Below are positions 1 through 12,379 of a stretch of DNA of 64,000 bases, piece by piece. Position 1 is the stretch's first letter. Each line of letters opens with the position of its first letter. The notes under the pieces were generated by a model that had not been told where the DNA came from, searched no databases, and saw only the letters and a list, made by a program, of their open reading frames with translations. Made by a program: the position numbers and the translations under genes. This stretch comes from Mytilus edulis (Eukaryota; Mollusca; Bivalvia; Mytilida; Mytilidae), in contig NC_092346.1 in NCBI RefSeq assembly GCF_963676685.1, positions 32,687,133 through 32,751,132 on the forward strand, written 5' to 3'.

Positions 1-1535
1 TTGCCACTGGACACTTCAGCAATTAGTTTATATTAATTCCCTTATACAAAAAAATTGGTTTGTTTTTGCCAAAATTTTATACTAATAACTTTAAAAAAAA
101 TCAAACTTGAAAAATTCATTTAAATTAAAACATAAAACTTTCCATGTATATTTAACTATGCAAATTTACACTCCTCCCCCTTTCTGGATTTAAACCTTCT
201 GGTATGGAAATACATCAAGCATTTCAATTTCCATCCAAATGGCCATTTAATTGCCTAAGCTGTAAGGATTATAAATTATTGTGTGACTTGCAGAATGCCA
301 ACTTGACAATAGAATACGAACAAAAAAATAAACACAAAAATTATGATTTCCTTTTCTTAATTAAAATCTAATGTATATTGTTTAGTAGGTATAAAAATGA
401 CGGAAATGAAATGAAGACATTTGTCATTATAACCACATTACCATTGGTTTTTCTCTATAAAATTCATGACACGGTCATTTTGGCATGTTGCAAGTGAAAC
501 AATAAACCATTGTAGTCTTACATAATATTAAACCCATAAACCCATCAACTGTCAAAAATATGCAAATAAGAGAAAAGTATTAACTAAATTTACATCCTTC
601 TGCATGTTCCAGTTATATTTATTTAAAAACCTTAAAGATTTTATACATAATTCATAAAGCATTTAGTGCCTTCTAGTATAGTGCAAGTTGATGCCTTTTA
701 TTGAGGAACGAACTTTTTTATGTCGTAATAAAAATATTAATTTTTGTCGTCTTTGTTTCTGCGGAACTTCAACAGTAGTTTGCATAATAATTAGTACCTA
801 AGTGCTTTATAAATATATGCAAACTTGCTTTTTATTTTCTTTTCTATCAATTTCTCACTTGTATGCTGATATTTTTTATCTACAAGGCTATTTTCGCCCT
901 CGGTATTCTGATATTTTAAAAAGCTATTTAACACAAAATTGGCATATATCATCAGCAATTTAGTTTTCATCTGTGGGTTGTTGTTAATTAGCTCTCTGTA
1001 AGCAGTCTAAAGGTAAAACTCTGAGATGAAACTTTTATCTTTGGTGGCATGGCTCTTATGCAAATTGCATTTCTTTTAAGCTTGTTATTCTTGACAGAAT
1101 CTCACATCTCCTGAGGAGCGAAAATCTTTCCAATTGAAATTCCTCTTCCCTCATAACGAGGGTCTGTAAGTGGGTACTAAATGGTTTAAATGTGATCTAG
1201 ATGTACCTCTAAGTGTTCCCTATCTGTTTTCAGTTTATACAAGGCCGTTCTTTGTTTCACATGCTGTTAGGAGTAAGATATTCTCTCAAAAAAACTATGT
1301 ATATAAGCACTATTGTTCGGCAATAAAAGTGTTTTTTTGTTAATAGCACTTTAGGTTCAAAACAGTAATATTAATTTTGTCGAAATTTCAAATGTCGAAA
1401 GTATTAATACAATCGGTGAAGTTTCTAACCACAAATATTTGATCTGAATACAAAATAATTATACTGCATGTAAAAACAGATGTTTCATAAAGATAAATAC
1501 TAAGACAAACATAATCATTGTCTTAATCTTTTCAG
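1..1535 (+). other. Meis: intron of the Meis/homothorax gene (partial)
   Basis: This is non-coding, AT-rich sequence that ends in a pyrimidine-rich acceptor (CTTTTCAG at 1528-1535). No further exon is convincing in it. A less AT-rich patch at about 1000-1200 contains an octamer-like ATGCAAAT (1058-1065). Confidence 0.7.
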
Positions 1536-1610
1536 CACCAGGAGGTCATGGATATAGTCCAGAGAGTATGGGTTGGGATAGCCAGGCCATGGCACATATG
1601 AGTCCTCACA
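1536..1610 (+). CDS. Meis: Meis/homothorax TALE homeobox protein, penultimate coding exon seen here
   Basis: This 75-nt exon lies between a CAG acceptor (ending at 1535) and a GTAAGT donor (1611). It starts with the last two bases of a codon and ends one base into the next, and that base completes ATG with the following exon. The reading is P-G-G-H-G-Y-S-P-E-S-M-G-W-D-S-Q-A-M-A-H-M-S-P-H. This matches the region after the homeodomain in Meis proteins, where vertebrate Meis has a YSPDGQPMG-type stretch. The homeodomain itself must lie upstream of the window. Meis proteins are nuclear DNA-binding cofactors of Pbx/Exd and Hox proteins. Confidence 0.8.
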
Positions 1611-2086
1611 GTAAGTAGTTTAAACACCCCTGTACATATTTTGTGTTCTGATAAATTGAAAGATCAGATTAAGATGAATCTGTTAATCTCAGATTAGGCT
1701 TAATAGTTCATCAAAGGTTGAGTAAATTTGTTCACAGTTTAAGTGTAATTTGTTCACAATTTAAAAGTTAATGTGAAGCTTAATTGGTTCAAAGGATAAG
1801 CTCATAGAAAACAAACAATGTACAAATTGTTAAAGCACATGAAATCTTTCTGAATTAATATTGAGATTGAATGTGAAGGAGATATTGGGTATATACAAAT
1901 GAGACAGCTACCTAATAACATGTAGAAGAAAAAATAAGACATTTTTTGAAGTTCTGTGTCATATTGGGCTTAAATAAGCAAAGCAAAAGTATATAGCAAT
2001 GCATACTTATAAAGTGACAATTTAAGTTTTGAAAGAATTAATTACATGATAAAAAATTTAATATTATTATGTTTTTTTAATTCCAG

Positions 2087-2427
2087 TGTTCCAAGGAAGA
2101 CATGGTAGTGAAATGTATGATCAAATGAAGGGATATTCTCATATGGAAGGACAAAGATACGATATGCTTGGAGTTCAGGGTATGCATAGTAGTGACATGT
2201 TCGGAAGTACTGCTGTCACTGGCAGTAGTTCATACTCTCAGATGTCACAGTTACGACCACCAGTTCATTCGCAAGCAATGCTAATACCAGGGCATCCGCA
2301 TCATATGATGATGGGACACGGAGCCCACGGCATGAGTCCCATGTCGATGGGATCTGCTCAAAGTCCTCCATTACATGGCAGCTTGGACAGTATGGGTGCA
2401 CACATTCAGGATATTCATGCTGGATAA
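2087..2427 (+). CDS. Meis: Meis/homothorax TALE homeobox protein, terminal coding exon
   Basis: The exon begins after TTCCAG (ending at 2086) and runs in frame to TAA at 2425-2427. It adds about 113 residues rich in Met, His, Ser and Gly. Its end, with QLRPPVHS, HPHHMMM, SAQSP and a final DIHAG, follows the conserved C-terminus of vertebrate Meis1/Meis2 (LR-PP-HS, HPHH, MMMH, SAQSP, DIHAQ). That match is the main reason for the call. The region is a low-complexity transactivation tail, not an enzyme or DNA-binding domain. The ATG-like codon at the exon edge is created by splicing and is not a start. Whether the gene is the single mollusc Meis or one of several paralogues cannot be judged from the tail alone. 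Confidence 0.85.
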
Positions 2428-4125
2428 AAATCAGGAGTAAAACATTGTGCTTTAAAAAGAACAAGGACATTTGGCTTGGCCTGCGAACATAATTAAGCCA
2501 AGGAATAAAGCGTGACTAAAAAGTATTTGTGGGTACAGTAGTTTAAAACTACAGCCTATTTTATTACAATCACGGTGATCTCTCAATCATTTAGCAGTCA
2601 CTCATTGTGAGGAATCTAATTCCTAACGGTTGCAGGCTAGCCAAGGGAAGTAACTGGTGTGCTAGTCAATCTAACAGAGTAAGGGAGTCGACAACTGACT
2701 GCAGTTTTAAAACTAGTCTTCACAACTTGTTATAATGGGATATGGGGAAAACTACGCAAAAGTATTATTAAAAAAAAAACGCAGTTCATGTTGACAATGA
2801 GTTGCCAAGTATTATATATGTATTTTGTTGTCTCTGGACAAGAAACACGTCTTGGTCACATATGTGCCGCATACCTCATGATGATCAAAATAAATGTACA
2901 TTTGAATGGCCATGACTTTGTAAAGCATTCCACGTCAAAGTATGTTCTGTCAAACATCAACTCTTCAGTTGAAGGAATATGTTTTTGTGCCATGGAATAT
3001 TTGAATTTTTTGTCACATGACATTGTTAAACCAATCAGAAGAGTTGCCCTGTAGTGGGGTGACCAATTAAATTAAAGCTTTAAGATTTACCTCATTATTA
3101 TTCCTTTGTAATTATAGCCAGTTCCATTGTGTTGGAAGTGGACATTTTATTTAATGGTGCATGTTAAAAAAAGTATTTGGTGCAAATTATTTGTATAGTA
3201 AAGATGTTTGTTGAATGTATGTTTATATATGTTATTGTGTATGAAAGTGAAAAATCATTATTTGGAGAGTTTTTTCTTTGTGTGACATTTTTATACTTTC
3301 TGGCCAGGCTGTTTAGATCTACTTGCAGTTTAATTTGTAAATGTTTTGTTGTTTTTGTTGAAGTTTGTTTGAATATTTTTTTTAGATTGAACAAATTTTA
3401 AGCTTGATATTTATTCGATCTGCCAGATTTTATTTTTTTGATAATTAACCAATTTGTTTTTGGTTTGTGATTTGTTACAGAATGATTTTTTTTGTTTTTT
3501 TCTTTTATCTAAAAACAAGTACTAAGTTATTTCTAAGTGCTGACCATTTATTTATGATGTTTTTAAAAAATGTTAAAGTGCAGATTTTAAACTGGCATGT
3601 AATTACTACATGTGTATTTAATTGTAAAGTAATATTAATGTCAGAGACTGCTGAAATCTTTCCTTTATCTTTTTGTACTGATTTTAACTAGAGAAAGACA
3701 TATTTATATGTATATCTGTAGCAATTATTTTAGATTGTTTCAAGATGTCCGATATTACATTTCTTAACTATACTTCTTTTATGATTCCCCAATAAATATA
3801 TATTTACATTTTTTATCATTTCAATGCCAGAATGAACAAAAAATAACTGAAAAAGATGTATCAAATTTTCAGAAAATCTTAGACAATCATGCACGAGGTT
3901 TACCAAAAATACACTGAAATTGATTATTGTCTGAATGTGTCTGACTATGAGAAAATGAAAGATTGCAATGATGTGTGTGGTGAAGTGTGGAGCTGAGCTT
4001 GATGCTTAGGGACTTGTGAAAAATTTTAGGGAATTTTAATACGAGATTGTCAAATATTTTGAGCAAAATTCCAGAGAAATAAAAATTGTTGTAATAAACT
4101 AATTGCTTGTGTTTTATTATATTTG
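2428..4125 (+). other. Meis: Meis 3' untranslated region
   Basis: About 1.7 kb of AT-rich sequence follows the stop codon without another recognisable gene. Several AATAAA hexamers occur (2504, 3791, 4093), so alternative 3' ends are possible. Short open frames here (for example 2788-3054 and 3177-3401) have no recognisable content. Confidence 0.6.
4093..4098 (+). terminator. candidate distal polyadenylation signal of Meis
   Basis: AATAAA is followed within 30 bases by a TTGTGTTTTATT...TTTGTTTGT stretch, the GT/T-rich downstream element expected of an animal poly(A) site. The proximal alternatives are at 2504-2509 and 3791-3796. Confidence 0.5.
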
Positions 4126-4284
4126 TTTGTCCAATATGTACCTAATATTAAATGAGGCTGACGATATCAAAGGGCCATCCATTCAAAACTTGTAAGTCAA
4201 AGGAAGGATTTGTATCTTACTATCAAATCCTTGGTAGAAGAAAAGCTGACAACAACATGGCAAAAAAAAACCAACAAGAAACAA

Positions 4285-4575
4285 CTAGCTTAAATACAAA
4301 CATGTCAATAAAAAACTGGATAGAAAAATTCATTGGCCTTTAGTATCAAAATCATACTTGGTCAAAATACAAAAATGTCAACAAAAAAAATTATAGAAAT
4401 ATACATTGGCCTTTAGTATCAAAATTTACTTGATTGAAATACAAAAGTGTCAACAAAAAACTTCATAGAAAAATTCATTGGACTTTAGTATCAAAATCAT
4501 ACTTTATTAAAATACAAAAATTCCAACAAAAAAACTTCATAGAAAAATACATTGCCCTTTAGTATCAAAAACACT
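4285..4575. repeat. tandem repeat, ~73-bp unit, about four copies
   Basis: The phrase TAGTATCAAAA recurs at 4341, 4414, 4486 and 4560 (spacing 73, 72, 74). Between occurrences is a conserved A-rich body (ACAAAAATGTCAACAAAAAA, then CATAGAAAAATTCATTGG). Confidence 0.8.
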
Positions 4576-4897
4576 TGGTTGAAATGAAAAGGAAAAAGAA
4601 TTCATATCTCAAATTTTCATTCAAAGATAAAATTTCAAATCATAAAAAAAGAAGATTTGCACTTGTTGAAACTGAAGATTGAAGATTTAAAAGATGATAA
4701 AAATGATCAGTCAAATATTTGATTTTTCCATGATTCATATGGTACCAAAACTAGTTCAGATAAAACCTTCTGATTAGATATAAGAAGATGTGTTATGAGA
4801 CAAGTCTCCATCCAGGTCAAGGTCTTCAACTAGGAGCCCTGGCTCACACCAAACAGCAAGCTATAAAGAGCCCCCAAAATAAAAAGTTCCATTTGTA

Positions 4898-5388
4898 TGA
4901 CCCACCTAAGATAGTAGAGGGGCATCATGTTTTTGGTCTGTGTGTCTGCCCACCTACAATAGTAGAGGGGCATTATGTTCTGGTCTGTGTGTCTGTTCAT
5001 CTGTTCGTTTGTCTGTCCTGCTTCAGGTTAAAGTTTTTGGTCAAGGTAGTTTTGGATTAAGTTGAAGTCCAATCAACTTGAAACTTTGTATAGCCTATGA
5101 TACGATCTTTCTAATTTTAATGCCAAATTTGATTTTTTGACCCAAATTTCACTGTCCATTGAACATAGAAAGGATAGTGCAAGTTTCAGGTTAAAGTTTT
5201 TGGTCTAGGTAGTTTTTGATTGAGTTGAGGTCCAATCAACTTGAAACTTAGTACACATGTTTCCTATGACTTGATCTTTCTAATTTTAATGCCAGATTAG
5301 ATTTTCCACCCAAATTTCACAGTCCACTAAACATTGAAAATGATAATGCAAGTGGGGCATCCGTGTACTATGGACACATTCTTGTTCT
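4898..5388. mobile_element. dispersed element, ATGCCCCAC/GTGGGGCAT family, copy 1
   Basis: It begins with two overlapping copies of the CACCTA-GATAGTAGAGGGGCAT start and ends at AGTGGGGCATCCGTGTACTATGG. The body contains an internal duplication: GGTTAAAGTTTTTGGTC...TTTTAATGCCA occurs at about 5027-5125 and 5191-5293. The same family recurs at 35443-35730 and, more degraded, at 56670 and 61228. I recognise it as a common bivalve repeat; its transposon class is not evident. Confidence 0.7.
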
Positions 5389-5399
5389 TCATGTCTTTT

Positions 5400-6120
5400 A
5401 ACATATAGATATATAAAGCAGAAAATATGAAATAAAGTGTCCAAAATTTTTCTCCTACTGATTTTCATAGTCCATTTTCAGGAATCTTTTGCCTGAAATG
5501 CATGACAAATTTATTAAGATCTATTTCTTTAACAGTCATTCATAAATAAAGTATGTAAATTTATATATTGAAATTTTTTAGAATATGTTGACATGAACTC
5601 ACCTTCATTTTCATTTCAACTAAGTTAGGTTTGATTTTTTTATAATGAACAATTATACGTTGAGAAATTAAGATAGAAAAAGTACTGTGAAAGTTTTCTT
5701 ATTTGTTTAGTATCAGTTTTTGTTGATTTAATTTTCCCTTCTATTAACGAAAATGAAATACATATTTTTATTGAGTCAAAAAGCGTTCATTTTACATCTA
5801 CAAATTTAAAACATCACAAACCAACATTGATTACACATACCAAAAAATGTTATCAAAGAAGAAACGCCTCTACCTAGAAAGCTCCCAACAACAATTTTAT
5901 ATAGAAGAATATCTGAAATGCAACAAAATGAAGGAAAAAATAATATATAAATAGAAAAATAACAAAAAAAATCTTGATTGACCATTATGAACCAGCCACT
6001 TACTATCTAAGGAGGAATAATCAAGAACAAGATTGCAAATATCAAATATGAATAGAAGATCAAAAGAGCATTTCCCAAAAACCAACTGACATCAAATGTA
6101 AAACTATTAAATAGGTAGTA
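5400..6120. other. AT-rich intergenic DNA, no feature seen
   Basis: No gene, repeat or RNA feature is supported in this stretch. Confidence 0.5.
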
Positions 6121-6124
6121 ACCT

Positions 6125-8720
6125 AGTGTTATCAGGTTGTCAGTATTAACTATAGTGTTGTCAGTATCCACGATATTAATATCAGAGTTGTCAGTATCCA
6201 CTGTAATGTTATCAGAGTTGTCATTATCCACTGTAATGATATCAGAGTTGTCAGTTTCCACTGTAATGTTATCAGAGTTGTCAGTTTCCACTCTAATGTT
6301 ATCAGAGTTGTCAGTATCCACTCTAATGTTATCAGAGTTGTCAGTATCCACTCTAATGTTATCAGAGTTGTCAGTATCCACTGTAATGTTATCAGAGTTG
6401 TCAGTATACACTGTAATGTATCAGAGTTATCAATATCCATGGTAGTGGTCTCAGAGTTTTGAGTATCTACTTTTGTGTTATCATGGTTGTCAGTATCCAC
6501 TATAGAGTTATCAGATTTGTCGGTATCAACTATAGTGTTATCAGAAATGTAAGTATCAACTTTCGTGTAATCAAAGTTGTCAGTATCCAGTAATATGTTA
6601 TCAAAGTTGTCAGAATCCACTGTAGTGTTATCAAAGTTGTCAGAATCCACTCTAGTGTTATCAAAGTGGTCAGAATCCACTGTAGTGTTATCAAAGTTGT
6701 CAGAATCCACTAGTGTTATCATAGTTGTCAGCATCCACTGTTGTGTTATAAGAGGTATCAGTATCTACTGCAGTATTAACAGAGTTGTCAATATCCACGG
6801 TAATGTTATCAAAGATGTTCGTATCTACTGTAGTGTTATCAGAGTTGTCAGTATCTAACGTCAGTTATCAAAGTTGTCCGTATCTACTGTAGTGTTATCA
6901 GAGTCGTTAGTATCTAACGTCATGATATCAAAGCTGTCCGTATTTACGGTACACAAAGTGTTATCAGAGTTGTTTGTATCTACTGTAGTGTTATCAGAGT
7001 CGTCAGTATCTATTGTAGTGTTATCAGAGTTGTTAGTATCTAACGTCATGATATCAAAGTTGTCCGTATCTACTGTAGTGTTATCAGAGTTGTTAGTATC
7101 TAACGTCATGATATCAAAGTTGTCCGTATCTACTGTAGTGTTATCAGAGTCGTTAGTATCTAACGTGATGATATCAAAGTTGTCCGTATCTACTGTACAC
7201 AAAGCGTTATCAGAGTTGTTAGTATCTACTGTAGTGTTATCAAAGTCGTCAGTATCTACTGTAGTGTTATCATAGTTGTTAGTATCTAACGTCATGATAT
7301 CAAAGTTATCAGTATCTACTGTAGTGTTATCAGAGCCGTTAATATCTAACATCATGATATCAAAGTTGTCCGTATCTACTGTAGTGTTATCAGAGTCGTT
7401 AGTATCTAACGTGATGATATCAAAGTTGTCCGTATCTACTGTACACAAAGCGTTATCAGAGTTGTTAGTATCTACTGTAGTGTTATCAAAGTCGTCAGTA
7501 TCTACTGTAGTGTTATCATAGTTGTTAGTATCTAACGTCATGATATCAAAGTTATCCGTATCTACTGTAGTGTTATCAGAGTTGTTAGTATCTAACGTCA
7601 TGATATCAAAGTTGTCCGTATCTACTGTAGTGTTATCAGAGTCGTTAGTATCTAACGTGATGATATCAAAGTTGTCCGTATCGACTGTACACAAATCGTT
7701 ATCAGAGTTGTTAGTATCTACTGTAGTGTAATCAAAGTCGTCAGTATCTACTGTAGTGTTATCATAGTTGTTAGTATCTAACGTCATGATATCAAAGTTA
7801 TCCGTATCTACTGTAGTGTTATCAGAGTTGTTAGTATCTAACGTCATGATATCAAAGTTATCCGTATCTACTGTAGTGTTTTCATAGTTGTTAGTATCTA
7901 ACGTCATGATATCAAAGTTATCCGTATCTACTGTAGTGTTATCAGAGCCGTTAGTATCTAACGTCATGATACCAAAGTTGTCCGTATCTACTGAACACAA
8001 AGTGTTATCAGAGTTGTAAGTATCTACTGTAGTGTTATCAGAGTCGTTAGTATCTAATGTCATGCCAAGAGAGTTGTCAGTATCTACAGTATTCACTGTA
8101 TTGTAATAAGAGTTGTCAGTACCCACTGTAGTGTTACAAGAGTTGTCAGTATCCACTGTAGCGTTATCTTAGTTATCACTATATACTGTAGTGTTTTCAA
8201 GGTTGTCAGTATCTATTGAAGTGTTAACATAGTTGTCAGTATCCACTGTAGTGTTTTCAGAGTTGTCAGTATCCACTGTAATGTTATCAGAGTTGTAAGT
8301 TTCCACTCTAATGTTATCAGAGTTGTCAGTATCCACTGTAATGTTATCAGAGTTGTCAGTTTCCACTCTAATGTTATCAGAGTTGTCAGTATACACTGTA
8401 ATGTATCAGAGTTGTCAGTATCCATGGTAGTGGTCTTAGAGTTTTGAGGATCTTCTGTAGTGTTATCATGGTTGTCAGTATCAACTACAGTGTTATCAGA
8501 AATGTAAGTATCAACTGTCGTATAATCAAAGTTGTCAGTATCCAGTAATATGTTATCAAAGTTATCAGAATCCACTGTGGTGTTACAGAGTTGTCAGAAT
8601 CCACTGTAGTGTTATCAAAGTTATCAGTGTCCACTGACTGTCGTATTATCAGAGTTGTCAGTTGTCTCTTAATTGATATCAGAGTTGTGTCCAGTCATAT
8701 TATCAGATTTGTCACACGTT
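6125..8720. repeat. minisatellite with 30-bp unit and 246-bp higher-order repeat
   Basis: The unit is close to GTTATCAGAGTTGTCAGTAT plus a CCACTGTAAT-type tail (30 bp), in about 85 copies. From about 7015 to 8000 the units form a 246-bp higher-order repeat: seven 30-bp units and one 36-bp unit carrying ACACAAAGCG. Its start phrase GTAGTGTTATCATAG or a close variant falls at 7015, 7261, 7507 and 7753, exactly 246 bp apart. Because 30 and 36 are multiples of three, the minus strand stays open over long stretches. The best is 8156-6861, 431 codons, reading repeats such as TDNSDNTTVD. Stops and phase changes at both ends and the lack of a start context argue for a satellite, not a gene. Confidence 0.9.
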
Positions 8721-9330
8721 TAACCAACTTTTAAGTCTGAACGACTTTCTAATATGTATATATTTATATATCAAATATGAATAGCTACAAATAAACTCAA
8801 AGTGATAACCATAGAAAATAATAAATGTATCCACAGATAATATTCGTAGATAATAGTGTTCTTTTCTTTTATATTCAGCATTGTTTATTTTGTTATCACA
8901 ATGAAATAAATCTTATATCTTTAATTATTGTATTGCTGTAATATTACATATTTGTAGGTATTAATTTTTGTCATACTAGTATCTTTATTTCGTCTTTTGT
9001 GTTATTTTCAGAAATAAAGTCGGTTGTATTTACTTTGTTAGCCAGATCTGTAATGAGTCAACCAGTTTTTGGTCAGATGTTTTGTTATCGTGTTATTGGG
9101 TTATTGTTATTACCTTGATATTTTGTTGAGTAAATGTTAAATCTTCCAAATCAGTGTTATTGGCATATTTATCGCTTTTCATCATGATTCGTCACAGTGC
9201 TATTATCAGATATCTCGTTCGTCAAAACGTTATTGTTAAAATCATGATTAGTCGGTTTATAATTGTTAGAATCAATGTGTTACTGACAAAAGTATGTTTG
9301 ATTTTAAGTCATTGTTATAATCTTAATAAC
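8720..9330. other. AT-rich spacer between minisatellite blocks
   Basis: Only loose echoes of the 30-bp motif are seen (TTATTGTTAGAATCA). No gene is supported. Confidence 0.5.
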
Positions 9331-9349
9331 AATAATTTTAATAACAATA

Positions 9350-10265
9350 ATGTGTTAAATATTAGTCAATGTGTTATTGTTAGAATCATGATATTAGTCA
9401 ATGTGTTATTGTTTGAATCATGATATTAGTCAATGTGTTATTGTTACAATCATAATATTAGTCAATGTGTTATTGTTAGAATCATGATATTAGTCAATGG
9501 GTTATTGTAAGAATCATGATATTAGTCAATGTGTTATTGTTACAATCATGATATTAGTCAATGTGTTATTGTTACAATCATAATATTACTCAATGTGTTA
9601 TTGTTACAATCATGATATTAGTCAATGTGTTATTGTTACAACCATGATATTAGTTTTTATCATATATTTAGTAGTAAATACAGTAGTTTTGAATATATGA
9701 TAAATAGCCTGCTATTTAATCCATATCGCGCAACATTAATACGCACCCTTTATCGCATGGCTATCCTTTATCGCACCCCTACTCGGATTTACAATAAGTC
9801 AATGTGTTATTGTTAAATCATGATATTATTAGTCAATATGTTATTGTTAGAACCATGATATTAGTCAATGTGTTATTGTTTTAATCATGATATTAGTCAA
9901 ATGTTATTGAAAGATATGTTGTTCGCCATGATATTATTGTTAGACTCATTATTAGTTCATGTGTAATCGTTAAAAATCATTATTAGTAAATGTTTCATCG
10001 TTTTATTGTTAGATTTGTTGTTAAGTAATATATTATTTGTTATAACCATGATTCTAGTCAATGTGTTATTGTTAGAATCATAATATTAGTCATTTGTCCA
10101 TGGATTTATGAGTTTTGAACAGCGGTATACTACTGTTGCCTTTATTAGTCAATGTGTTGTTGTTAGAATCATAATATTAGTCAATGTGTTATTGTTAGAA
10201 TCATAATATTAGTCAATGTGTTATTGTTTGAATCATGATATCATTGACAGATATATTGTTCGACA
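9350..10265. repeat. tandem repeat, 32-bp unit (ATTAGTCAATGTGTTATTGT...)
   Basis: ATTAGTCAATGTGTTATTGT followed by TAGAATCATGAT recurs with a 32-bp spacing, very regularly at 9361-9650 and again, more degraded, at 9800-10260. Between these, 9650-9795 holds unrelated sequence. At 10090-10145 a fragment (GAACAGCGGTATACTACTG) of a common bivalve repeat interrupts the array. Confidence 0.85.
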
Positions 10266-10312
10266 TCATATTATTGTTATACTCGTTATTGATCCACGTG
10301 TTATTAGTTACA

Positions 10313-10574
10313 GCGGATTCCATTGAGTGTGTAGCGAAAGGTAATATCTTTGGTTAGCTTGCTTGTTAGCTGAACTGTGAAGTCATATTAGGTCAGGTAT
10401 ACTACCCTCCTTTCGAAGTAGCATAGTCCAACAGACAGATCGATTGGTTTTCTGTCGGACTAGTCTATTCTTCAAGTATGGTAGTTTACCTAACCTATCA
10501 ATGAATTCACGGTTCAGCTAACAAGCAAGCTAACCAAAGATATTATCTTTGGCTACACACTCAATGGAATCCGC
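10313..10574. mobile_element. foldback MITE with near full-length inverted repeats
   Basis: The 262-bp segment starts GCGGATTCCATTGAGTGTG and ends with the reverse complement CACACTCAATGGAATCCGC. Pairing continues almost to the centre (GGTTAGCTTGCTTGTTAGCT pairs with AGCTAACAAGCAAGCTAACC), leaving a loop near 10435-10455. It lies inside the tandem array. A target-site duplication is not obvious, so the superfamily is unassigned. Confidence 0.85.
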
Positions 10575-10589
10575 AGTAGTGTGTTATGG

Positions 10590-12360
10590 TTGAAATCATG
10601 ATTAGTAATAGTTTTATCGTGTTATTGTCATATGTGTCATTAGTCATTATGTTATTGTTAAAATCGTGATATTAGTCGATGTGTTATTGATAGAATGATG
10701 ATGTTCTTCATAACGTTTTTGTTAAAATCATGATAAGTCATTATGTTAGTATTTGAATCAAGATAAGGTTGTCATTTTGTCCCTGTCATAGTTATTGCTT
10801 CTCGATGTGCTTTCGTTAAAGTATTTGTTGTGTTACTTTATATATTATGAATTCGTATTCCATGTATCATTTGTCATTTTTTGTTGTTGCTCATAGTATT
10901 TCATTTCATAACATTATGTACTATGAATTAATATGATTATCAAATTTCAATTATTGGTAAACATTTTGTTCAAGTTAGTATCAGTGGTTATCGGATTTAT
11001 CATTAGTCATTGGGTAACTGGAAGACAAAAAGATAGTTGTCGCGTTTTTGTGACTATTCTGTTGTTGTTAGTACATCGATTGTCATTACACTTTGTTGTT
11101 CGTACAAACATTGTCATTACATGTTGTTAAATTGGTCATTTTGTTATTGTCAAATTAGTCGTTTTGTTATTGTCAATTTCGTCGTTTTGTTATTGTCGGA
11201 TTTGTATCGCGCGGCAAAATTCAAGATGACTCGTTATTCATGTTCTTATTAACAAATGTATATTGGGTATAACCATGTCATCGACCATTAAGTTGTTGTT
11301 AGATTATCGCCAGCCATTTTATATATCTATCAATTATTACACATTCAACACACTGGTCATAGCGTTATTTTAAAGTTATTAAAAAATTAGTTGACCATTA
11401 TAGATGAGGAAAGATACATCGGTCATTGTCAGACTTGCTATTGATACTTATATATCAGATTTAGAATTAACGATGTGTGAACTACGGTAAATAAAATGGT
11501 ATTTTCATATTTCCGAATTTGTTATTGTTGTGTTTTGTAACGTTATAATCATTATCGGCTAGGTTAAGATGTTACTGTTAGATCTATCGTTGGCCATTCT
11601 GTTATTGTCATATTTATAACTGATTATAGCCCAAATGTCAGATTTGTAACTGATTATCGGCCCTTTTGTCAGATTTGTAACTGATTATCGTCCCTTTTGT
11701 CAGATTTGTAACTGGTTATCGTCTTATTGTCAGATTTATAAATTATCGTTGGTTAGTGTAATACTGTCAGGTATGTCGTTCGTCAATATACTAGTAAAAT
11801 TGTCAGAATAATAACTGCTCATTGTGCGTTTGTCCAATTTATAGTCCCTCACTTTGTAAAGTTTACTCCGGTATGTCATTTCTTTTTGGTCATTGTGTTG
11901 TTGTCAGATATATCGCTGGCAAATATGTGCTATTGCCACCTTGGTAGCAGGTTATTGTACTTTTATAAGAATTATATCCACTGTTTATACTAATTGATTA
12001 CTAGTATATATTCCTTTGTATTTTGATACGTCCTTTGTCAGTCGTGGGTTCGTACTTTTATTAAATATATCCAGATCATTGGCTATTTTAAAGTAGATCT
12101 AATATCAGTCATTATCGCATTGACATATTTAAGTTAGTCATTGTGTTAATGTCAGCTTTACGTTAGTCATTGTGTAAATTCTCTAGGTTTTTCATTGTGT
12201 TAATGTCAGAATTAAGTTGGTCATTGTGTTAATGTCAGATTTGAAATGATAATTGTATTAATGTTTTGAGGTGATCATGGCGGTATGGCAGCTTTAAGTT
12301 GTTCATTGTGTTAATGTTTTAAGTTTGTCATTGTGTTAATGATAAACTTTGCTGATTGAC
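10590..12360. repeat. degenerate ~30-bp tandem repeat (TCATTGTGTTATTGTCAGATTTGT type)
   Basis: Loose copies of GTCATTGTGTTATTGTCAG run through the interval. The clearest are at 11115-11210, 11585-11760 (TTGTCAGATTTGTAACTG repeated) and 12110-12340 (CATTGTGTTAATGTCAG repeated). Divergence is much higher than in the block at 6-8.7 kb. Confidence 0.65.
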
Positions 12361-12379
12361 ATATAGTTGCATTTTGTTT

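Noticed and set aside
2788..3691. Short + strand ORFs downstream of Meis as genes
   Set aside because: They are AT-rich frames inside the 3' UTR with no recognisable domain or splice partners.
6861..8156. 431-codon minus-strand ORF as a protein-coding gene
   Set aside because: It is fully made of 30/36-bp satellite units whose length is a multiple of three. Stops flank it, no initiation context or signal peptide is seen, and neighbouring blocks shift phase. Kept as a repeat with a low-probability coding note.
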